Shown: piece after piece, positions 59,192 to 64,000 of the stretch
How positions within the stretch are numbered: position 1 is the stretch's first letter
Layout: each line of letters begins with the position of its first letter
IMG/VR virus record: IMGVR_UViG_3300042521_002634
Coordinates: 1 to 64,000 of that record
Reading direction: 5' to 3' (one strand)
Source of the DNA: a virus
DNA: 64,000 bases
Program-made: the position numbers and the translations under genes
Notes under the pieces: model-generated
The model's input: the letters and a program-made list of their open reading frames with translations, nothing else
Databases searched by the model: none
Told to the model about the DNA's origin: nothing

Positions 59192-59668
59192 TTAATAAAT
59201 GCTGAATCCGCCGGACTCAACTAAGAAGTCTGCGAACTCGCGAATATCGTCTACGTCAAGACTGTAGTGCGCTTCCCAAGGGCGAACCTTGCCTTTGCTA
59301 TCGCATGCATTGCACGTCTTCTTTTTGTCCATGCCCATGCTGACGCCGACCGTATCCGTTCGGATACCTGTTGCGTCACAGTACTTGCATGGCTCGTCCG
59401 GCAACGCAGCAATAGCCGCATCACGTTCTGAGACGTAGCGAGCAGCGATACCATCTGCAATGTCGTTGTAGAGCTTCAGACCGAGCGCGTAAGCGTCATC
59501 TTCGTTCAGCCCATCACCATCGTTAGTCTGAGCATTCTTCACCTTTGATGCGGTGTCTACGTGCATATCTTCTACGTAGATCCACAGCGGGCGCCAGCCC
59601 CAAACGTTGCGTCGGAAGTATTCGCCCATTTCACTTTTGGCGTTTCTTCCCATTACGTCCATTCCCAT
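59192..59668 (-). CDS. DnaJ-like zinc-finger phage protein
   Basis: A 158-aa protein (MGMDVMGRNAKSEMGEYFR) behind AAAAGGAGAACAATA. Residues about 95-130 hold two CxxCxxxG units, 'CKYCDATGIRTD' and 'CNACDSKGKVRPW', as in the DnaJ zinc centre. The C-terminus is 'DVDDIREFADFLVESGGF'. Similar proteins occur in cyanophages and other marine phages. A role in protein folding or regulation is not established. Confidence 0.7.
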   Translation of the reverse strand: MGMDVMGRNAKSEMGEYFRRNVWGWRPLWIYVEDMHVDTASKVKNAQTNDGDGLNEDDAYALGLKLYNDIADGIAARYVSERDAAIAALPDEPCKYCDATGIRTDTVGVSMGMDKKKTCNACDSKGKVRPWEAHYSLDVDDIREFADFLVESGGFSIY

Positions 59669-59719
59669 TATTGTTCTCCTTTTGTAGTGTGTCGTTTTAG
59701 TTTTGAAAGAAGCAGAACT

Positions 59720-59857
59720 TTAGAAGTCCCACTTCTTTACGCGGCAAGCCTGACGATTCGCAAGCTTGCGCTTGTTAGGAATCTGCTGAGCTCTGAGGAT
59801 ATTTCTATCCGCAAAGGCTTGGCGACTTTCCGCGTTCCATTTGGTTGATGTTTTCAT
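59720..59857 (-). CDS. 45-aa basic protein, leaderless
   Basis: MKTSTKWNAESRQAFADRN start at ATG 59857, exactly 6 nt after the TATAAT of a family promoter, no Shine-Dalgarno. It ends 'RQACRVKKWDF'. It is highly basic, so nucleic-acid binding is possible. Confidence 0.6.
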   Translation of the reverse strand: MKTSTKWNAESRQAFADRNILRAQQIPNKRKLANRQACRVKKWDF

Positions 59858-59863
59858 ATATTC

Positions 59864-59888
59864 ATTATACAATCTCTGGAAACTCGAG
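59864..59888 (-). promoter_or_regulatory. Accessory promoter P (59864), leaderless
   Basis: Minus strand CTCGAGTTTCCAGAGATTG followed by TATAAT. It is identical over the whole element and spacer to the one at 60144 apart from the CTCGAG/CTTGAG edge. Confidence 0.8.
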
Positions 59889-60137
59889 TTAAAGACTGAA
59901 GATCGAAGTTTGTGAATCAAAGAACTCCATGTCGTCCTCTTGACCCAACCACTCAGCGAGAGTTTCCGAGTCGGATTCGTTGAAAACGATGTCGATATTT
60001 GGCCAGCCGGTGGATTCGGTGGCAATGTCGACGACGCGGACAAACGAGTCCGGAATAGTGTTTTTTAGGTCGATAATGGCGTCGAGAAGGTTTTCGGTGG
60101 CCAAGTCGACGTTGATGATTTTTGTGTGGTTGTTCAT
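59889..60137 (-). CDS. 82-aa acidic protein, leaderless
   Basis: MNNHTKIINVDLATENLLD start at ATG 60137, 6 nt after TATAAT. Acidic ('NESDSETLAEWLGQEDDMEF') with 'VRVVDIATESTGWPNIDIVF'. It is unrecognised. Overlaps none of its neighbours and has its own promoter. Confidence 0.6.
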   Translation of the reverse strand: MNNHTKIINVDLATENLLDAIIDLKNTIPDSFVRVVDIATESTGWPNIDIVFNESDSETLAEWLGQEDDMEFFDSQTSIFSL

Positions 60138-60143
60138 ATATTC

Positions 60144-60168
60144 ATTATACAATCTCTGGAAACTCAAG
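60144..60168 (-). promoter_or_regulatory. Accessory promoter P (60144), leaderless
   Basis: Minus strand CTTGAGTTTCCAGAGATTG followed by TATAAT, then GAATAT and ATG 60137. Confidence 0.8.
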
Positions 60169-60169
60169 T

Positions 60170-60472
60170 TTAGTAGGGACTTTGGCCGTTGTCGAAGCGG
60201 CTGTCAGTCGCGATGAGGGCCAGAAGGACATCGTAGTTGAAAACTTGTTCGATTTCAGATTCGTCGAAGAGTGGGGCCTCGAACGAGAACGTGGCGGCGT
60301 CGTTGCCGAGATTAATGAATGGCTGATTGTCGACGAAGTGAATTGTGAATATCGGGTCGAGGCCAAGTTCGTTGAAGTCGATTGTTGCGTTGTTGCAGTT
60401 AGCGTAGAAGTAGTCGATGTCGAAGTCGATTGTAACTGCGTTGTCTGTTTTTGTGATCGTGTAGGTTTTCAT
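60170..60472 (-). CDS. Acidic hypothetical protein, 100 aa
   Basis: ATG 60472 with AAAGGAAAAATC leader. Sequence MKTYTITKTDNAVTIDFDID is followed by a strongly acidic, beta-rich body ('ATIDFNELGLDPIFTIHFVD', 'FEAPLFDESEIEQVFNYDVL'). It resembles the 51750 product in charge and N-terminal MKT, but homology is unclear. DNA-mimic function is conceivable. Confidence 0.55.
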   Translation of the reverse strand: MKTYTITKTDNAVTIDFDIDYFYANCNNATIDFNELGLDPIFTIHFVDNQPFINLGNDAATFSFEAPLFDESEIEQVFNYDVLLALIATDSRFDNGQSPY

Positions 60473-60501
60473 GATTTTTCCTTTGTCGTTGTGTATATAA
60501 A

Positions 60502-60527
60502 CATTATACAAACTCTGGAAACTCGAG
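60502..60527 (-). promoter_or_regulatory. Accessory promoter P (60502)
   Basis: Minus strand CTCGAGTTTCCAGAGTTTG followed by TATAATG. It drives the 60472 gene through a 30-nt leader with an RBS. Confidence 0.8.
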
Positions 60528-60532
60528 TTGCT

Positions 60533-60739
60533 CTATCCGAACATCTCGGCCCAGCACTCTGGGTGCGTGCCTGAAACAAGCTGCTCACGAAGACCTCTGC
60601 TTAGATCAGGGAACGCGTTCTGTATCAACGCGCCCGCACTGCGTCGTGCAAGGCCTGAGTTCGGTACTTCTACCTCACCCTTGTATCCGCAATGAACGCA
60701 CCGCGGCGTCTCGACTACTGAGTAAAACTCTGTCCGCAT
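60533..60739 (-). CDS. 68-aa protein with CxxC motif
   Basis: ATG 60739 (MRTEFYSVVETPRCVHCGY) with AAGGAGCAGAGC. A CxxC near residue 15 and a Cys in 'THPECWAEMFG' may form a zinc site. It lies 10 nt downstream of the 60750 gene and is probably co-transcribed. Confidence 0.6.
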   Translation of the reverse strand: MRTEFYSVVETPRCVHCGYKGEVEVPNSGLARRSAGALIQNAFPDLSRGLREQLVSGTHPECWAEMFG

Positions 60740-60749
60740 GCTCTGCTCC

Positions 60750-60917
60750 TTAATCCCACAGAGGTTCGCGCGGTGTGAGTGCCGCAATGATGAGACATAC
60801 GCCCGAGATGCCGAGCTTGAACTGTGTCGACGTTCTCACGCCGAGGTGCTCTACACCAAGCAACCGCTCGAGTTCATTGATTGCGAGTTCGAATTCATTC
60901 TCTGTGTTTACTGCCAT
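60750..60917 (-). CDS. 55-aa membrane-associated peptide
   Basis: ATG 60917 with CAGGAGAACAAC. 'NEFELAINELERLLGVEHLG' helix followed by hydrophobic 'KLGISGVCLIIAALTP'. A single membrane helix is likely. Function unknown. Confidence 0.55.
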   Translation of the reverse strand: MAVNTENEFELAINELERLLGVEHLGVRTSTQFKLGISGVCLIIAALTPREPLWD

Positions 60918-60947
60918 GTTGTTCTCCTGTGTCATGTTGATAGTTTA

Positions 60948-60966
60948 ATTATATAAACTCTGGACT
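60948..60966 (-). promoter_or_regulatory. Accessory promoter P (60948)
   Basis: Minus strand AGTCCAGAGTTTATATAAT. It drives the 60917-60533 pair. Confidence 0.75.
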
Positions 60967-61258
60967 AGTACTCTGACATCATTCTGTCGTAGCGAATCTC
61001 TTCCGCAACCGCGTCGTCGTCGTACTTCTCGAGAGCGACCATCGCCTCATCGACGTTGGTGAACTCTTGTTCGTGAATGCAATCTACGTCTGCCGGCTCC
61101 CAGTACGTCGCTGGAATTGTCTTCCAAACTGTCCCGACGATGAGTCCGCTAGTCTGCACTTGCACTTCAAGCCCGAACAAGTCGCCTATCGCGAAGTACT
61201 CCGCAATGACGCCTTCAAACGGCTCTCTTGTTCCCCATTGTTTCTTCGTGTATTTCAT
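60965..61258 (-). CDS. Hypothetical protein, 97 aa
   Basis: MKYTKKQWGTREPFEGVIAE start with GAAAGGACGCAAT. 'YFAIGDLFGLEVQVQTSGLI' and a helical acidic C-terminus 'EAMVALEKYDDDAVAEEIRY'. It is monocistronic, with its stop overlapping the next promoter. Unrecognised. Confidence 0.6.
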   Translation of the reverse strand: MKYTKKQWGTREPFEGVIAEYFAIGDLFGLEVQVQTSGLIVGTVWKTIPATYWEPADVDCIHEQEFTNVDEAMVALEKYDDDAVAEEIRYDRMMSEY

Positions 61259-61284
61259 ATTGCGTCCTTTCGTTGTTATATATG

Positions 61285-61309
61285 CATTATATAAACTCTG
61301 GAACTCGAG
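61285..61309 (-). promoter_or_regulatory. Accessory promoter P (61285)
   Basis: Minus strand CTCGAGTTCCAGAGTTTA followed by TATAATG, consensus form, driving the 61258 gene. Confidence 0.8.
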
Positions 61310-61310
61310 T

Positions 61311-61457
61311 TTACTTCTTATTTTGCTTTTCGATGCACCTGACTAAGTCTTCAGCTATTTCTTTCTTTCTGAAGTACCTAACTCCAGACGGAGTTATTAC
61401 GTTCCAAGTGTGAATGCTTCTCTCAATACGTACCTGTTGTTTCGTCGTTGTAGTCAT
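61311..61457 (-). CDS. 48-aa basic protein, leaderless
   Basis: ATG 61457 exactly 6 nt after TATAAT. MTTTTKQQVRIERSIHTWNV then 'TPSGVRYFRKKEIAEDLVRC', a small beta-strand plus basic helix. Nucleic-acid binding is plausible. Confidence 0.6.
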   Translation of the reverse strand: MTTTTKQQVRIERSIHTWNVITPSGVRYFRKKEIAEDLVRCIEKQNKK

Positions 61458-61462
61458 GCAAC

Positions 61463-61487
61463 CATTATATAAACTCTGGAACTCGAG
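61463..61487 (-). promoter_or_regulatory. Accessory promoter P (61463), leaderless
   Basis: Minus strand CTCGAGTTCCAGAGTTTA followed by TATAATG, then 5 nt and the ATG. The element is identical to that at 61285. Confidence 0.8.
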
Positions 61488-61488
61488 T

Positions 61489-61659
61489 CTATATCGAGAT
61501 CGGGCAACTCAGGTTCGCATCGTTTGAGTGGAATCGAAGTTCCTGCTTGCAAACTGCGCAGATTTCGTCTAAGTCTAGACCAACAACGCTGTCGTTGTAG
61601 TCACGCATAGCTCGTCGTTTACCTGCTCGATAAGCGATGTACAGTCCTAAGATTCCCAT
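61489..61659 (-). CDS. 56-aa Cys-containing small protein, leaderless
   Basis: ATG 61659 is 6 nt after TATAAT. MGILGLYIAYRAGKRRAMRD forms a short membrane helix with a basic flank. The C-terminal half has 'DEICAVCKQELRFHSND' and a final Cys, a possible zinc site. Such membrane-plus-ribbon proteins are common in actinophages. Confidence 0.6.
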   Translation of the reverse strand: MGILGLYIAYRAGKRRAMRDYNDSVVGLDLDEICAVCKQELRFHSNDANLSCPISI

Positions 61660-61664
61660 AACTA

Positions 61665-61684
61665 CATTATAACAGCTCTGGATG
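61665..61684 (-). promoter_or_regulatory. Accessory promoter P (61665), leaderless
   Basis: Minus strand CATCCAGAGCTGTTATAATG, then 5 nt and ATG 61659. Confidence 0.7.
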
Positions 61685-61692
61685 TCCAAAGT

Positions 61693-61780
61693 GGCAGCGG
61701 TCTTGCCTTGCAGCCTCCCGCCAGGCCGATGCTTGAAATTGGCAGCGGTCTTGCCTCTGCAGCCTTCCACCAGGCCGATG
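61693..61780. repeat. Two tandem 40-bp direct repeats
   Basis: Copy 1 (61693-61731) and copy 2 (61741-61780) both begin GGCAGCGGTCTTGCCT and end CCAGGCCGATG, with a few differences between them, at a period of 48-49 bp. The repeat lies in a noncoding gap after the 61783 gene stop and before a promoter, in the place where other units have a hairpin. Confidence 0.8.
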
Positions 61781-61782
61781 TC

Positions 61783-61986
61783 TCAATCGCGTTTAGGGAA
61801 CGCAATGATCTTAGCATCAGGCGGTTCAGGCAGCACCTCGATGTCGAGGATGTCAACCATCTCTGCGTCTTCTATTCCCTGCGAGACAGCTGCGAATACC
61901 TCACCGTCTATCTCTGTGTATGCGTCAGGCCCGCGCCTCACGCACAGCCGGACCACTACTGAGTAGAGGACCGTGCCTTCACTCAT
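61783..61986 (-). CDS. Hypothetical protein, 67 aa
   Basis: ATG 61986 overlaps the upstream stop (ATGA). MSEGTVLYSVVVRLCVRRGP, then an acidic body 'DILDIEVLPEPPDAKIIAFP', ends KRD. A small beta-alpha protein, unrecognised, co-expressed with the 61983 gene. Confidence 0.55.
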   Translation of the reverse strand: MSEGTVLYSVVVRLCVRRGPDAYTEIDGEVFAAVSQGIEDAEMVDILDIEVLPEPPDAKIIAFPKRD

Positions 61987-62201
61987 GATTGTGCGGCGTC
62001 AGGGAACACCAACGGCAGCGCTAACTGCGCCGTCGGTTTCATCTTGCCGCCTGACAACTGCAGCGCGATACTTCCACGCTCGCCTTCAGGCGCGTTGTCG
62101 ACGTCTTCCCACTCGTCCTCGGTCCAGTCTGATGTGTCGACGACGACTAATTGACGAGCATTGCCGTAGTTTCCATCGGCAGCGAAATAGTGAATTGTCA
62201 T
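61983..62201 (-). CDS. Hypothetical protein, 72 aa
   Basis: MTIHYFAADGNYGNARQLVV start behind GAAAGGATAACCTA. 'TSDWTEDEWEDVDNAPEGER' is acidic, and the end is 'LALPLVFPDAAQS'. First gene of a two-gene unit under a family promoter. Similar small proteins recur in actinophages without known role. Confidence 0.6.
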   Translation of the reverse strand: MTIHYFAADGNYGNARQLVVVDTSDWTEDEWEDVDNAPEGERGSIALQLSGGKMKPTAQLALPLVFPDAAQS

Positions 62202-62229
62202 TAGGTTATCCTTTCGTTGTTGTTACGTA

Positions 62230-62249
62230 CATTATATAAACTCTGGAAG
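62230..62249 (-). promoter_or_regulatory. Accessory promoter P (62230)
   Basis: Minus strand TCTTCCAGAGTTTATATAAT. It drives the 62201-61783 pair. Confidence 0.75.
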
Positions 62250-62259
62250 AATGAACCAA

Positions 62260-62304
62260 CCCGGGAGGAACACTAAAGGACAAGTAAAGTGTGTCCACCC
62301 CGGG
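62260..62304 (-). terminator. Nested hairpin after the VWA gene
   Basis: Outer arms CCCGGG (62260-62265 and 62299-62304) with inner pairing GGACA/TGTCC. It lies between the VWA stop (62315) and the next promoter. Confidence 0.55.
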
Positions 62305-62314
62305 CCGGCGATCT

Positions 62315-64000
62315 TTAGCGTTGAACTGACTCCAGCGCTCTTGCTGCTGCAGATCCTATCTGCGTCGCTACGTCTGCGGCACTTGTAATCTTCTCGACGA
62401 GCTGCACTGACTTGGTGCTCGAGCTATTGAGAAGTCGACGAGCGTCGTCACTCGCTAACGGAGACACAACCATGACTCCGACACCAAGTCTTTCGCACTC
62501 ATCTAACCAGCGTCGTGCGTTCTTCGTCTCTTCGTGAGTGTAACACAGATCGCTAACGATGACGAGCAATCGCGCGCCTACGCCATTGAGCAAGTTCAAC
62601 GAACCATCAAGCGCTTTGAATGCTTTCTCAAAGCGTTCAGTTCCATCTGGCGCCGAGTACACTGTCACCTCTGACAAGTGCTGCCCGGGCTTCAATGTTG
62701 GGAACACCCCAGTGCCGTAGTAAACCATCGCCGCACGGCCTTGAACTCTCCGCACCGCTTCGCTCATGACCCACGCTGTCACTGCCATCGGCTCCATCGC
62801 CGAGGACATTGAACCGCTGATGTCGACCATTACGCCGACAGTGAGAGTTGGGTCGTCAGTGTGCGTGCGCTTAGTCCGGCGCCATGGCTCTACTTGCGTC
62901 ATGATGCCCTTCGACTTAAACGCTGCTCCCTGCACCATAGCGCGCGTGCGCAACCGGCCAGGAGGAACGATCGACTTAATCTCAGTCTCGTCACGCTCAC
63001 GATACTTAGCTTTCTCAAGCATCTGCGCTACCTTGACTGCTGCTGCTCGTTCATCACCACGTGGAGCGCGCTTTTCAACTAGACGACTGTTTGTCTCAGA
63101 AGAAGATTCTGGCCCAGTGCCTCTACCGAATACTTTGTCCGCAGCGTCCTTGTGTTCTTTCTGCTGCTTCGCTGCACCGCTTCGACTTTTAACTTCACGC
63201 TCCCATTCTTCTTGCGTCTGTTGATCTGCTGCATCGGCTGAACCACCGACAGCTGCGTTGCCAGCTGCTTCCTCGAGTGCTTCCTCGAGTGCTTCCCCGA
63301 ACTCGCCAAGCTCGCCTAGCCCTGATTCACCTTGACCAGGCTCTGGCTCACCAGCTTCAGCTGCTGCCTCTTTAACTAATCTTGCCCACTCACGGGCGAC
63401 AGGGTAGAGACCTTCAATTGAACTGTGTGAAGTGTAGTCCTGAGCTTGCAGCCATAGGTTGCGAAGCTTAGTGAAGAGCTCTACACCAAGCTTATTGATT
63501 AGAACTTCCTCTACAGTCTCGATGTCTGACAGCTCGAGTGAACCCGCATCTACGCGTGCTGACGTGAGTGCCGCCATGTGCGCTGCTGTCCACATGCTGC
63601 TGGTGTCTACACCGGTGACATTGAGGTCAGCCATCACTATCTCGAGCGCGCAAGCGCGGAGAAACCCGGAGTTACCTGGCATCAAGGTGACGCCTAAGTT
63701 CTCGATACGACCTTCTTCAAGAAGCACGAGTGCTTTGAACTCAAGAGACTCGAGGTCCTTCTGCGCTTTAATGAGATCCCAGCGAGAGAACCGAGCGTGG
63801 AGAGCTTCATGGAATATGACACCAGAAGCTTTAGGCCAGTCGAACTGAACGCTGCGTTGCGTCATGTCGCCGATCGACGCCGGCGTTATTGACTTGCCAA
63901 ACGCTCTCGTCACATCTACTTCGATCTCTGCAAGCATTGGGTTGTAGCACGCTGGTGCCACGCCGCCACCGGCGCCTGGGCCGACGTACGCGATAACATC
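62315..64000 (-). CDS. VWA-domain protein with HExxH motif (CobT/CoxE-like), N-terminus beyond window
   Basis: At least 561 residues, with the frame open through the window edge, so the true start is outside. 'ASGVIFHEALHARFSRWDL' carries HExxH, a zinc-metallopeptidase signature. The middle is Glu/Gly/Ala-rich (residues about 215-300). The C-terminal VWA domain has the MIDAS 'VGVMVDISGSMSSAM' and 'LLVIVSDLCYTHEETKNARR'. This matches VWA proteins that work with a MoxR/CbbQ-type AAA+ ATPase. That partner is expected just outside the window. In phages such pairs are proposed as remodelling or defence-related machines. Confidence 0.75.
   Translation of the reverse strand, partial: DVIAYVGPGAGGGVAPACYNPMLAEIEVDVTRAFGKSITPASIGDMTQRSVQFDWPKASGVIFHEALHARFSRWDLIKAQKDLESLEFKALVLLEEGRIENLGVTLMPGNSGFLRACALEIVMADLNVTGVDTSSMWTAAHMAALTSARVDAGSLELSDIETVEEVLINKLGVELFTKLRNLWLQAQDYTSHSSIEGLYPVAREWARLVKEAAAEAGEPEPGQGESGLGELGEFGEALEEALEEAAGNAAVGGSADAADQQTQEEWEREVKSRSGAAKQQKEHKDAADKVFGRGTGPESSSETNSRLVEKRAPRGDERAAAVKVAQMLEKAKYRERDETEIKSIVPPGRLRTRAMVQGAAFKSKGIMTQVEPWRRTKRTHTDDPTLTVGVMVDISGSMSSAMEPMAVTAWVMSEAVRRVQGRAAMVYYGTGVFPTLKPGQHLSEVTVYSAPDGTERFEKAFKALDGSLNLLNGVGARLLVIVSDLCYTHEETKNARRWLDECERLGVGVMVVSPLASDDARRLLNSSSTKSVQLVEKITSAADVATQIGSAAARALESVQR

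Noticed and set aside
1-64000. tRNA genes, integrase, excisionase or lysogeny genes
   Set aside because: I looked for these and recognised none. A tRNA could be missed by eye, so a covariance-model search would be decisive.

Overview
The window is a 64 kb piece of the genome of a tailed, long-tailed (siphovirus-like) double-stranded DNA phage of Actinomycetota. The evidence is a contiguous set of terminase, portal, prohead protease, capsid, connector, tape-measure and tail genes, plus actinobacterial hallmarks: a WhiB-like regulator, a DUF1360 membrane protein and a proteasome beta-subunit-like peptidase. Base composition is moderate for Actinomycetota, so a lower-GC host such as a freshwater actinobacterium is plausible, but that is inference. 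I see no integrase, excisionase or tRNA gene, so a lytic lifestyle is likely. Both ends cut through genes, so the genome is larger than the window.

Layout. (1) Positions 1-10.8 kb, minus strand: a tightly overlapping replication and nucleotide block. It holds two tandem GT-B glycosyltransferases (the first cut by the edge), an SSB-like protein, a Sak4-like ATPase, a Cas4/RecB-like nuclease, an SNF2 helicase, a RuvC-like resolvase, DNA polymerase A, dCMP deaminase, a thymidylate-synthase-fold enzyme with the dCMP-hydroxymethylase signature (Cys148, Asp179), and a nucleotide kinase fused to a uracil-DNA-glycosylase-like domain. Together they predict 5-hydroxymethylcytosine DNA that is glycosylated. 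(2) 10.9-13.9 kb: a hypothetical protein, a tandem 2-oxoglutarate/Fe(II) dioxygenase, a zinc-ribbon protein and a GNAT acetyltransferase. (3) 14-29 kb: tail fibre, tail proteins, tape measure, tail assembly chaperones with a frameshift, connectors, tail-tube-like protein, second capsid-like protein and major capsid protein. (4) 29-46.6 kb: head-associated proteins, including a 1328-aa prohead protease fusion, a 2586-aa multidomain protein with ADP-ribosyltransferase-like and HipA-like kinase domains, the portal and a small-terminase-like protein. (5) 46.6-50.3 kb: an intergenic region, a rightward gene, a peptidoglycan-binding protein, large terminase, and a lytic transglycosylase with a signal peptide. 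(6) 50.4-64 kb: an accessory region of roughly forty small genes, nearly all leftward.

Region 6 has the most striking structure. Most small transcription units there have their own promoter, built on one repeated sequence: (CTCGAG)TTCCAGAG followed after 2-5 bases by a TATAAT-like -10. Many are preceded by a GC-rich hairpin, and several share a copied 5' leader. In eight genes, including both putative terminase genes, the start codon lies exactly 6 nt after the -10 hexamer, which predicts leaderless mRNAs. The same region carries a subtilisin-like protease with tiny membrane-protein neighbours, the proteasome-like peptidase, WhiB and HTH regulators, a WGR-like protein, and a VWA/HExxH protein cut by the right edge.

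Coordinates and starts were read by eye. Functions rest on recognised motifs, not on database searches.
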